NCBI RefSeq assembly: GCF_032586235.1
Contig: NZ_JAWHTD010000010.1
Location: forward strand, 1-64,000
Source: Aestuariicoccus sp032586235
Lineage (GTDB): Bacteria; Pseudomonadota; Alphaproteobacteria; Rhodobacterales; Rhodobacteraceae
DNA length: 64,000 bases
Reading direction: 5' to 3'
Numbering within the stretch: the first letter of the stretch is position 1; every line of letters starts with the position of its first letter. The translations under genes and the position numbers were made by a program. A model generated the notes under the pieces. The model was not told the origin of the DNA and ran no database searches. It saw only the letters and a program-made list of their open reading frames with translations. Below are positions 26,225 to 34,477 of the stretch, piece after piece.

Positions 26225-27024
26225 CCCTGACCATCCTGGACAAGATCAAGGCCTACAAGCTGGAAGAGGTCGCCGCCGACAAGCGCGCGGTGCCCTTGGC
26301 CGAGGTCGAGGCGCAGGCCCGTGCCGCCGATCCCGTGCGCCCCTTCGCCGCCGCGCTGCAAACCGCCCAGACCACCGGCTATGGCCTGATCGCCGAGGTC
26401 AAGAAGGCCAGCCCCTCCAAGGGTTTGATCCGCGCCGATTTCGACCCCGCCACGCTTGCCCGCGCCTATGAGGCGGGCGGCGCGACCTGCCTTTCGGTGC
26501 TGACCGACACGCCCAGTTTTCAGGGCGCCAAGCCCTTCCTGACCGCCGCGCGCGCCGCCACGTCGCTACCCGCGCTTCGCAAGGACTTCATGTACGACAC
26601 GTATCAGGTGGCCGAGGCGCGCGCGCTTGGGGGCGATTGCATCCTGATCATCATGGCCAGCGTCAGCGACGCCCAGGCGGCCGAGCTGGAATCCTGCGCC
26701 TTCGACTGGGGCATGGATGCGCTGATCGAGGTGCACGACCGCGCCGAGCTTGACCGCGCGCTGGCTCTGCGCTCACCCCTGATCGGCGTAAACAACCGCA
26801 ATCTCAAGACCTTCGAGACCACTCTTGAGACGACGCGCGAGCTGTCGAAACACGTGCCCGAGGGGCGTCTGCTGATCTCGGAATCCGGGCTCAACAGCCC
26901 CGACGACCTGGCCGACATGGCCGCGTACGGCGCGCGCAGCTTTCTGATCGGCGAAAGCCTGATGCGGCAAGCGGATGTCACAGCGGCCACGAAGCAATTG
27001 CTCAAGGACCCGGTGGCGGCATGA
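26221..27024 (+). CDS. trpC: Indole-3-glycerol phosphate synthase TrpC
   Basis: A 267-residue TIM-barrel enzyme that closes the indole ring in tryptophan synthesis. The family motif IAEVKKASPSKGLIR lies at about residues 57-71, with LRKDFMYDTYQ, IGVNNRNLKTFET and LISESGLNS following in order. It is the monofunctional form, not fused to TrpF. It overlaps ung and moaC by four bases each (ATGA), so translation is coupled along the operon. Confidence 0.96.
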   Translation: MTLTILDKIKAYKLEEVAADKRAVPLAEVEAQARAADPVRPFAAALQTAQTTGYGLIAEVKKASPSKGLIRADFDPATLARAYEAGGATCLSVLTDTPSFQGAKPFLTAARAATSLPALRKDFMYDTYQVAEARALGGDCILIIMASVSDAQAAELESCAFDWGMDALIEVHDRAELDRALALRSPLIGVNNRNLKTFETTLETTRELSKHVPEGRLLISESGLNSPDDLADMAAYGARSFLIGESLMRQADVTAATKQLLKDPVAA

Positions 27025-27497
27025 GCGGGCTCACGCATTTCGACGCCAAAGGCGACGCGCATATGGTCGATGTCTCCGACAAGGCGGTGACCTCGCGGAT
27101 TGCCACCGCCGAGGGCTACATTAAGATGGCCCGCGAAACCTTTGATATCATTACCGAAGGCCGCGCCAAGAAGGGTGATGTGATCGGTGTGGCGCGGCTT
27201 GCGGGCATCATGGGGGCCAAGCGGACGCCGGATCTGATCCCGCTCTGCCACCCGCTGCCCGTGACCAAGGTCAGCGTCGATCTTGAACCGGACGCAGACC
27301 TGCCCGGCCTGCGCATCACCGCTACGGTCAAAACCACCGGCCAGACCGGCGTCGAGATGGAGGCGCTGACCGCCGTCAGCACCGCCGCGCTGACGGTCTA
27401 TGACATGGCCAAGGCCGTGGACAAGGCGATGGAGATCGGCGGCATCCGGGTAATCCTGAAAGACGGCGGGAAATCAGGCCGTTACGAGGCGACATGA
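27021..27497 (+). CDS. moaC: Cyclic pyranopterin monophosphate synthase MoaC
   Basis: A 158-residue enzyme of the first stage of molybdenum cofactor synthesis. The typical N-terminus LTHFDAKGDAHMVDVSDK is present, with KKGDVIGVARLAGIMGAKRT, LIPLCHPLPVTKV and the C-terminal MEALTAVSTAALTVYDMAK and KDGGKSG. The length is standard. It is joined by ATGA overlaps to trpC and moeA, an arrangement also found in other alphaproteobacteria. Confidence 0.96.
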   Translation: MSGLTHFDAKGDAHMVDVSDKAVTSRIATAEGYIKMARETFDIITEGRAKKGDVIGVARLAGIMGAKRTPDLIPLCHPLPVTKVSVDLEPDADLPGLRITATVKTTGQTGVEMEALTAVSTAALTVYDMAKAVDKAMEIGGIRVILKDGGKSGRYEAT

Positions 27498-28660
27498 TCA
27501 CCGTCTCCGAGGCGCTGGAGGCGCTTTTCGCGCTGACCCCCACGCTTGATCCCGAAGAGGTCCCGCTGCTGCAGGCCTCGGGCCGCGTGCTGGCCCAAGA
27601 CATGGCCGCCGGGCGCGATCAGCCGCCCTTTCCCGCATCGGCCATGGATGGCTACGCGGTCGCCGAGGCCGTCCCGGGCCAAACGCTTGACGTCATCGGA
27701 GAGGCCGCCGCCGGGCATCGCTTTGATGCCCCGGTCGGCAAAGGCCAGGCCGTGCGCATCTTCACCGGCGCGCCGGTCCCCGGGGGGGCCACCCGGATCG
27801 TCATACAAGAGGACGTCACACGCGATGGCGACCGGATCACCATCGGCCCTTCGCCCGACGAGGGGCCCTACATCCGCCCCGCCGGCAATGACTTCAAGGC
27901 CGGCGCGGCGGTCACGGCCCCCCGGCGGCTAGGCCCCAGCGACATCGCGCTGCTGGCCTCGATGAACATCGCCCGGGTGCCTGTGGTCCGCCAGCCCCGG
28001 GTAGCGATCATTGCCACCGGCGACGAGCTGGTCATGCCCGGCGAGGCGCCCGGCCCCGACCAGATCGTGGCGTCGAACACCTTTGGGCTTTATGCGCTGA
28101 TGAAAGAGCTCGGCGCGTTGCCCCGGATGCTGCCCATCGCGCGCGACAGCCTGGCGTCGCTGCAGACCGTGCTGAGCCTGACCGACGACGCCGATCTGGT
28201 GCTGACCATCGGCGGCGCATCTGTCGGCGATCACGATCTGGTGGCGCAGGCGGCCGGCGAAATGGGGCTCGAGCGCGCCTTCTACAAGGTGGCGATGCGG
28301 CCCGGCAAACCGCTGATGTCCGGTCGTCTGGGCCACGCCATGATGATCGGCCTGCCCGGCAATCCGGTGTCGGCCATGGTCTGCGGCCATGTCTTCGTGG
28401 CCCCGGTAATCCGCGCCATGCAAGGCCTGCCGCGCCAGCCCGCCCCGCGCCTCAGCGCGCCTCTGGCCCACGCCCTGCCCGCCAACGGCCCGCGCGAGCA
28501 TTACATGCGCGCAGTGATCAGCGATGGCACGCTGCGGGTGTTCGACCGGCAGGACAGCGCGCTGCTCAGCGTTCTGGGCGAGGCGAATGCGCTGGCGGTG
28601 CGGCCCGTGGGCGACGGCCCGCGCGCGGCCGGGGACTGGCTGGACTACATCCGTCTCTAG
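27494..28660 (+). CDS. moeA: Molybdopterin molybdenumtransferase MoeA
   Basis: A 388-residue enzyme that inserts molybdate into adenylated molybdopterin. Recognisable parts in order are PPFPASAMDGYAV near the N-terminus, GAPVPGGATRIVIQED, IIATGDELVMPGE at about residue 172, TIGGASVGDHDL, and GLPGNPVSAMVCGHVF. The domain order and length match MoeA. It is the last gene of the coupled trpG-moeA run; lexA follows 85 bp later with its own promoter. Confidence 0.95.
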   Translation: MITVSEALEALFALTPTLDPEEVPLLQASGRVLAQDMAAGRDQPPFPASAMDGYAVAEAVPGQTLDVIGEAAAGHRFDAPVGKGQAVRIFTGAPVPGGATRIVIQEDVTRDGDRITIGPSPDEGPYIRPAGNDFKAGAAVTAPRRLGPSDIALLASMNIARVPVVRQPRVAIIATGDELVMPGEAPGPDQIVASNTFGLYALMKELGALPRMLPIARDSLASLQTVLSLTDDADLVLTIGGASVGDHDLVAQAAGEMGLERAFYKVAMRPGKPLMSGRLGHAMMIGLPGNPVSAMVCGHVFVAPVIRAMQGLPRQPAPRLSAPLAHALPANGPREHYMRAVISDGTLRVFDRQDSALLSVLGEANALAVRPVGDGPRAAGDWLDYIRL

Positions 28661-28688
28661 CGGTTCCGCCCGAGTTATCCACAATCTG

Positions 28689-28717
28689 TTGACACAAAAC
28701 GAGAACATGCGTAGAAC
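28689..28717 (+). promoter_or_regulatory. lexA promoter with SOS box
   Basis: GAAC-N7-GAAC (28703-28717), the direct-repeat SOS box of alphaproteobacterial LexA, overlaps the -10 region. A perfect -35 TTGACA at 28689-28694 is followed, after 17 bp, by TAGAAC at 28712-28717. LexA bound here would block its own transcription. Confidence 0.88.
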
Positions 28718-28745
28718 AAAGCCGAACGCGGGATCGGAGAAACGC

Positions 28746-29441
28746 ATGTTAACCAAAAAACAGCTCGACCTTTTGGACTTCATCAACAAGCGGATGACGC
28801 GCGACGGCGTCCCGCCCAGTTTCGACGAAATGAAGGATGCGCTCGACCTGCGGTCGAAATCCGGCATCCACCGGCTGATCACCGCGCTGGAAGAGCGCGG
28901 CTTTATCCGCAGGCTCGCCCACCGGGCCCGCGCGATCGAGATCGTCAAACTGCCCGACAGCCTCGGCGGCAAGCCCGCGGGCTTCGTGCCGCAGGTGATC
29001 GAGGGCGGTGCCGCGGTCACGACGGAACCGGTCGGAGAGGCCGTCGCCGATCCTTATGCAAACCAATTGCCCTTGCTGGGCCGGATCGCCGCGGGCCTGC
29101 CCATCGAGGCGATCAACAACCCGCCGCCGCAGATCGGTGTGCCGCCCCAGATGCTGTCGTCTCAGGGCCGGCATTACGCGCTTGAGGTCAAGGGCGATTC
29201 GATGATCGACGCGGGGATCAACGATGGCGACGTGGTCGTGATCCGCGAAACCTCCAGCGCCGACACCGGCGATATCGTGGTTGCCCAGGCCGACGGATAT
29301 GAGGCGACACTGAAGCGCTTTGTGCGGCGCGACGGCAAGATCGTGCTCGAGGCGGCGAACCCGGCCTACAAGCCGATGGAATTCGCCCCCGGCACCGTCA
29401 CCGTGCAGGGCAAGCTCGTAGGGCTGATCCGCACTTACTGA
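28746..29441 (+). CDS. lexA: SOS repressor LexA
   Basis: A 231-residue repressor. The N-terminal winged helix (MLTKKQLDLLDFINKRM, with PSFDEMKDALDLRSKSGIHR as the recognition region) occupies about residues 1-65. The C-terminal serine-lysine protease domain has a cleavage site at A116-G117, catalytic S152 in GDSMID and K190 in ATLKRF. RecA-stimulated self-cleavage relieves repression of DNA repair genes. The start at 28746 fits the conserved N-terminus; a longer in-frame reading overlaps moeA and is rejected. An SOS box in its own promoter gives autoregulation. Confidence 0.97.
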   Translation: MLTKKQLDLLDFINKRMTRDGVPPSFDEMKDALDLRSKSGIHRLITALEERGFIRRLAHRARAIEIVKLPDSLGGKPAGFVPQVIEGGAAVTTEPVGEAVADPYANQLPLLGRIAAGLPIEAINNPPPQIGVPPQMLSSQGRHYALEVKGDSMIDAGINDGDVVVIRETSSADTGDIVVAQADGYEATLKRFVRRDGKIVLEAANPAYKPMEFAPGTVTVQGKLVGLIRTY

Positions 29442-29448
29442 CCGGCAC

Positions 29449-31521
29449 CTACTGACCCGCGCGCGCCGCGAGCCTGCGGTCGTTTCGGGGCGGCAGGCTC
29501 CACAGGCGCTGGCCGGACCGGTCGCGCGCGGTCTCGAACCGCAGGCCCTCGGGCGTGTCGAAGATCGCGACCGATCCGGTCTGCCGCAAGCTGTCGGGGT
29601 CGAACACGCGGCAGCCCCCCGTCAGCCGCAGCGGCGCGCTGCTGACGACGACATCGCCGGGGGTGCAGCCTGCCAACGCGCGCCCCGCCCGCTTGCCCTG
29701 AACATGCAGGAGTTCGCCCCCGCCCAACCGCGCCCGGGCGACGCGGTCCTCGATCTTGCCCGGCCAATTGGCGGCGGCGCTTTCCTGGGTGCCGCCCCGG
29801 CCGTCGTTCTCTAGCCAGACGCGGGCGACAAACCCCGATCCCTTGGTCTTGCTCAGCCCGCGCCCGTCCTCGGTCATAACGCCGATCAGCGCGCCGTTGT
29901 CGGCGACCAGCACGGCGGGCCGTTCCGCCTGGGTCCAGAGCCCGATGGCCAGCGCCACGGGCACCAAACCCAGAGCCCGCGCGCGCCCCTGCCAAAGGCA
30001 GACGAAGAGCGCGCCAAGGCTCAGCACCGGCAGGACCGCCCCGGGCGGCGCAACCACCGGGCCGACCGCACCGTCCCAGGCGGCGATTGTCCGCGCCACG
30101 CCCAGAATCCAGTCGAGCCCGAGCCCCATGCCCCACAAGGCGACCCATTCAAGCCCGATAACCGACAACAGCGCCGCCGCAACCGCGCCCGGCACCACCA
30201 CCAGCCCCATCATCGGCACCGACATCAGGTTCGCCAGCAGGCCGTAATGCGCCATCTGATTGAAATGAGCGAGCGCCACCGGCGCGGTCGCCAGCCCCGC
30301 CACGGCGGATGAGATCACCAGCCCCATAAAGGGCCGCGCCCATCGCGGGATGCTCTCGGTCTCGAGGTCGCGCAGCACGGCAAAGACCGCCACCAGCGCG
30401 GTCGTCGCGGCAAAGGACATCTGGAAACCGGGGCCCAGCAGCGCCTCGGGGCGCAACATCAGCACGATCAGCGCCGCCATGGCCACCGCGCGCAGCGACA
30501 GCGCGCGGCGGTCCAGCATCACGGCCACCAGCGCCACGGCCACCATGACGAAGGCGCGCTCGGTCGCCACATTGCCGCCCGACAAGGCCAGATAGCCCGC
30601 CGCGGCGGTCAGCGCGCCCCCCGCGGCGATCTTCTTGACCGGCCAGCGCAGGCCGACATGCGGGATCAGCACCAGCCCGACGCGCAGGGTGGCAAAGACG
30701 AAGCCCGCCAGCAGCCCCATGTGCAGGCCCGAGATCGCCAGAAGATGCGCCAGATTGGTGTCGCGCAGGGCCTGCAGCGTGTCCTGCCCCATGCCGCTGC
30801 GGTCTCCGGCGGTGACGGCGGCGGCGAAGGCGCCGGTTTCACCCGGCAGCGCCGCCTGCAGGCGTGCCGAGATTGCCATGCGCAGCGCAAAGACCGGCAG
30901 CGCGCCGTCCGGCGGATGCAAGAGCAGCATGGGCGTGCGGGTATAGCCCACCGCCCCCAGTTGCTGGAACCAGGCGTGACGGCGCAAATCAAAGCCTCCG
31001 GGCTCGACCGCGCCGCCGGGGGCCGACAGATGCCCGGTCAGGATCACCGTCGCCCCCGGCTGCGGCGTCGTGAACCCCTGCGCCCCGTGCAGCGACACCC
31101 GCACCCGCGCGGGCGTGTCCTGCGGGGCCATGCGTTCAAGCACCACGCGATCCAGCGTCAGACGCACCGCGTCAGAGCCCGACCGGTCGATGGCGACGAT
31201 CCGCCCCTCGACGGGGCCGTAGTACCGGAAATCGAGCACCGGGGCCGCCACCTGGTGCGCCCGCGCCCCGGCCAGCGCGAACCCCAGCGCCCAGAGCGCC
31301 ACCGCCAGGCAGATAATCGCCAGAACCGGCGGCAGCCAGCGTTGCAGCGTCACCCCCGCCAGCCCGCCACCGGCCACGCCCAGCAGCACGGCGGGCGCGG
31401 GTTCGAACCGCAAAAGAAAGAAGGTGCCGATGCCGCAGGCCAGCAGCACCGGCACCCGTGGAAACATGTGCCCGCGCTGGCCGAGCACGACCGCTTCGAC
31501 CCAGCGTGACGCGCGGCCCAT
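29449..31521 (-). CDS. comEC: ComEC/Rec2-family DNA uptake channel
   Basis: A 690-residue inner-membrane protein of the ComEC/Rec2 family, the channel through which single-stranded DNA enters during natural transformation. Residues about 20-210 contain the N-terminal helices and OB-like DUF4131 region. Residues about 220-520 contain the competence domain with NLAHLLAISGLHMGLLAG and PGFQMSFAATTALVAVFAVL. The C-terminal 160 residues lack the HxHxDH motif of the metallo-beta-lactamase nuclease domain found in longer ComEC proteins. It ends 7 bp from the convergent lexA and is divergent from gltX. Confidence 0.9.
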   Translation of the reverse strand: MGRASRWVEAVVLGQRGHMFPRVPVLLACGIGTFFLLRFEPAPAVLLGVAGGGLAGVTLQRWLPPVLAIICLAVALWALGFALAGARAHQVAAPVLDFRYYGPVEGRIVAIDRSGSDAVRLTLDRVVLERMAPQDTPARVRVSLHGAQGFTTPQPGATVILTGHLSAPGGAVEPGGFDLRRHAWFQQLGAVGYTRTPMLLLHPPDGALPVFALRMAISARLQAALPGETGAFAAAVTAGDRSGMGQDTLQALRDTNLAHLLAISGLHMGLLAGFVFATLRVGLVLIPHVGLRWPVKKIAAGGALTAAAGYLALSGGNVATERAFVMVAVALVAVMLDRRALSLRAVAMAALIVLMLRPEALLGPGFQMSFAATTALVAVFAVLRDLETESIPRWARPFMGLVISSAVAGLATAPVALAHFNQMAHYGLLANLMSVPMMGLVVVPGAVAAALLSVIGLEWVALWGMGLGLDWILGVARTIAAWDGAVGPVVAPPGAVLPVLSLGALFVCLWQGRARALGLVPVALAIGLWTQAERPAVLVADNGALIGVMTEDGRGLSKTKGSGFVARVWLENDGRGGTQESAAANWPGKIEDRVARARLGGGELLHVQGKRAGRALAGCTPGDVVVSSAPLRLTGGCRVFDPDSLRQTGSVAIFDTPEGLRFETARDRSGQRLWSLPPRNDRRLAARAGQ

Positions 31522-31598
31522 GCTTGTCCTCTCTGTGCCTCACAGTTAAGGAAGTCCTGAAAATAGCTCCATCATCCTTATCAAAAGGTTAAAGCCCG

Positions 31599-33002
31599 AT
31601 GTCCGGCCAGATCGTCACCCGTTTCGCCCCCTCGCCCACCGGCTACCTGCATATCGGCGGCGCGCGGACGGCGCTGTTCAACTGGCTTTACGCGCGCGGG
31701 CGCGGCGGCAGGTTCCTGCTGCGGATCGAGGACACCGACCGCGCGCGCTCGACGCCTCAGGCGACGGCGGCAATCCTCAAGGGGCTGGACTGGCTGGGGC
31801 TCGACCACGACGGTGAGGCGGTCAGCCAGGCCGCCGGTGCCGCGCGCCACGCCGAGGTGGCGCATGAACTGCTGGCCAGGGGCGCGGCCTACAAATGCTT
31901 TTCCACCCAGGATGAGATCGAAGCCTTCCGCGAGGCGGCGCGGGCCGAGGGGCGTTCGACCCTGTTCCAAAGCCCCTGGCGCGACGCCGATCCCGCCAAC
32001 CACCCCGACGTGCCCTACGTGATCCGGCTGAAGACGCCGACCGAGGGGGAAACGGTGATTGAGGACCGGGTGCAGGGCAATGTCCGCATCCGCAACGACC
32101 AGCTTGACGACATGGTGCTGCTGCGCTCGGACGGCACGCCGGTCTATATGCTGGCGGTGGTGGTCGACGACCACGACATGGGCGTGACCCATGTGATCCG
32201 GGGCGACGACCATCTCAACAACGCCGCGCGGCAGATGGGCATCTACACCGCCATGGGCTGGGACGTGCCGGTCTGGGCGCATATCCCGCTGATCCACGGG
32301 CCGGACGGCAAGAAGCTGTCGAAACGCCACGGCGCGTTGGGGGTCGAGGAATACCAGGCCATGGGCTATCCGGCCGCCGGCATGCGCAACTATCTGGCGC
32401 GCCTGGGCTGGAGCCACGGCGACGACGAATTCTTCACCGACGCGCAGGCCATCGAATGGTTCGATCTGGACGGCATCGGCAAAAGCCCCGCGCGCTTCGA
32501 CTTCAAGAAACTCGAGAATCTCTGTGGCCAGCACATCGCGGTTTCCGACGATGCTGCGCTGCTGCATGAAATCGCCGCTTATCTGGACGCCGCGGGCCTG
32601 CCTGCCCTTACGGAACGCCAGAGGGAGGGGCTGCACCGTGCGCTCTATTGCCTCAAGGATCGCGCGCGCACCTTCCCGGAACTTATTGAAAAAGCGCATT
32701 TTATCCTGACCGAGGGCCCGATCGAGCCTGATGAGAAGGCGGCGAAACAGCTCGATACGGTATCCCGTGGTATACTGTCCACATTGACGCCGCAGCTGCA
32801 AAATGCTAGCTGGTCGCGAGACGAACTGGAGCACGTTGCGAACCGTGTGGCCGAGGACGCCGGTACCAAATTCGGCAAGCTTGCCGGCCCGCTCAGGGCC
32901 GCCCTCGCCGGCCGCAGCGTGACCCCGAGCGTATTCGATATGATGCTTGTTCTGGGGCGGGACGAGACGATCCGCCGGCTTGAACAGGCCTCGGCAGGGT
33001 AG
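31599..33002 (+). CDS. gltX: Glutamyl-tRNA synthetase
   Basis: A 467-residue class I aminoacyl-tRNA synthetase. The HIGH-type motif is FAPSPTGYLHIGGARTALFN at the N-terminus and the KMSKS-type motif is KKLSKRHGALGVEEYQ at about residue 238. The C-terminal anticodon-binding helices are present and the length is normal. Many alphaproteobacteria carry a second copy that charges tRNA-Gln for later transamidation; which role this one has cannot be settled here. AAGG precedes the ATG. gltA follows 101 bp downstream. Confidence 0.95.
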   Translation: MSGQIVTRFAPSPTGYLHIGGARTALFNWLYARGRGGRFLLRIEDTDRARSTPQATAAILKGLDWLGLDHDGEAVSQAAGAARHAEVAHELLARGAAYKCFSTQDEIEAFREAARAEGRSTLFQSPWRDADPANHPDVPYVIRLKTPTEGETVIEDRVQGNVRIRNDQLDDMVLLRSDGTPVYMLAVVVDDHDMGVTHVIRGDDHLNNAARQMGIYTAMGWDVPVWAHIPLIHGPDGKKLSKRHGALGVEEYQAMGYPAAGMRNYLARLGWSHGDDEFFTDAQAIEWFDLDGIGKSPARFDFKKLENLCGQHIAVSDDAALLHEIAAYLDAAGLPALTERQREGLHRALYCLKDRARTFPELIEKAHFILTEGPIEPDEKAAKQLDTVSRGILSTLTPQLQNASWSRDELEHVANRVAEDAGTKFGKLAGPLRAALAGRSVTPSVFDMMLVLGRDETIRRLEQASAG

Positions 33003-33103
33003 GAATGCGCGGACATCTGCCGCCTGTTTCCCGACCGGGCCATGTGACATAGACTGCCCGGGCGCCCCGCGCCCCGGCCTCACTGACGAAGGGACGAACC
33101 AGC

Positions 33104-34399
33104 ATGGCTGAACAAAAGAAATCCGCGACTCTGACCATCGGCGACAAAAGCTATGACCTGCCGGTCTACTCGCCCACCGCCGGCCCGGACGTGATCGACA
33201 TCCGCAAGCTTTATTCCGACGCGGGCGTCTTTACCTACGATCCGGGTTACACATCGACCGCCAGCTGCGACAGCACCATCACCTTCATCGACGGCGGCAA
33301 GGGCGAGCTGCTGCACCGCGGCTATCCGATCGACCAGCTGGCCGCCAAGTCGCATTACCTCGAGGTCTGCTACCTGTTGCTCTATGGCAATCTGCCCACC
33401 GCGGTCGAACTCGAGGAATTCGAGACCACGATCACCCATCACACGATGATCCACGAGCAGATGCACAACTTCTTCCGCGGCTTCCGCCGGGACGCGCATC
33501 CGATGGCGACGATGGTGGGCGTGGTGGGCGCGATGTCGGCCTTCTATCACGACAGCACCGACATCAATAACCCGCGCGAGCGCGAGATCGCCAGCCACCG
33601 GCTGATCGCCAAGATGCCGACCATCGCGGCGATGGCCTATAAGTATTCCATCGGCCAGCCTTTCGTCTATCCGCGCAACGATCTGGATTACGCGGCGAAC
33701 TTCCTGCACATGTGCTTTGCCGTCCCGGCCGAGGAATACGTGGTCGACCCGATCCTCGCCCGCGCCATGGACCGCATCTTTACCCTGCACGCCGATCACG
33801 AGCAGAACGCCTCGACCTCGACGGTGCGGCTGGCCTCAAGCTCGGGCGCCAACCCCTTTGCCTGCATCGCCGCCGGCATCGCCTGCCTCTGGGGCCCCGC
33901 CCACGGCGGCGCGAACCAGGCCTGCCTCGAGATGCTGAAAGAGATCGGCAGCCCGAACCGCATCCCCGAATTCCTCGAGCGCGCCAAGGACAAGAACGAC
34001 CCCTTCCGCCTGATGGGCTTCGGCCACCGGGTCTATAAGAATTTCGACCCGCGCGCGACCGTGATGAAGCAATCGGCCGACGAGGTGCTCGACCTGCTGG
34101 GGATCGAGAACAACCCGATCCTCGCCGTGGCCAAAGAGCTTGAACAGGCGGCGCTGGCCGATCCCTATTTCGCCGAGAAGAAGCTGTTCCCGAACGTCGA
34201 TTTCTATTCCGGCGTGATCCTCGAGGCGATGGGCTTCCCCACCTCGATGTTCACACCGATCTTTGCGGTCAGCCGCACCGTCGGCTGGATCAGCCAGTGG
34301 AAGGAAATGATCGGCGATCCGCAGAACAAGATCAGCCGTCCGCGCCAGCTCTACCTCGGCAACACGCAGCGCGATTACGTGGATATCGAAAACCGCTGA
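33104..34399 (+). CDS. gltA: Citrate synthase
   Basis: A 431-residue type II (hexameric, Gram-negative type) citrate synthase, the entry enzyme of the TCA cycle. Characteristic segments are SCDSTITFIDGGKGELLHRG, HADHEQNASTSTVRLASSSG (with a catalytic histidine), PAHGGANQACLEML, FGHRVYKNFDPRA (second catalytic histidine) and the C-terminal ISRPRQLYLG. The full length is present. A strong terminator follows. Confidence 0.97.
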   Translation: MAEQKKSATLTIGDKSYDLPVYSPTAGPDVIDIRKLYSDAGVFTYDPGYTSTASCDSTITFIDGGKGELLHRGYPIDQLAAKSHYLEVCYLLLYGNLPTAVELEEFETTITHHTMIHEQMHNFFRGFRRDAHPMATMVGVVGAMSAFYHDSTDINNPREREIASHRLIAKMPTIAAMAYKYSIGQPFVYPRNDLDYAANFLHMCFAVPAEEYVVDPILARAMDRIFTLHADHEQNASTSTVRLASSSGANPFACIAAGIACLWGPAHGGANQACLEMLKEIGSPNRIPEFLERAKDKNDPFRLMGFGHRVYKNFDPRATVMKQSADEVLDLLGIENNPILAVAKELEQAALADPYFAEKKLFPNVDFYSGVILEAMGFPTSMFTPIFAVSRTVGWISQWKEMIGDPQNKISRPRQLYLGNTQRDYVDIENR

Positions 34400-34422
34400 G
34401 CGATCCTGCAGCAAGAAACCCG

Positions 34423-34454
34423 GCCCGCCGCGCGAATCGCCCGGCGGGCTTTTT
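34423..34454 (+). terminator. Rho-independent terminator after gltA
   Basis: GCCCGCCG (34423-34430) pairs with CGGCGGGC (34442-34449) and is followed by TTTTT (34450-34454), 24 bases past the stop codon. Confidence 0.88.
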
Positions 34455-34477
34455 CATGCCCCCTCTCGCCCCTCGCC

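Noticed and set aside
31581..33083. Minus-strand open frame of 500 codons
   Set aside because: It is antisense to gltX, whose catalytic motifs are intact, and has the composition of a shadow frame.
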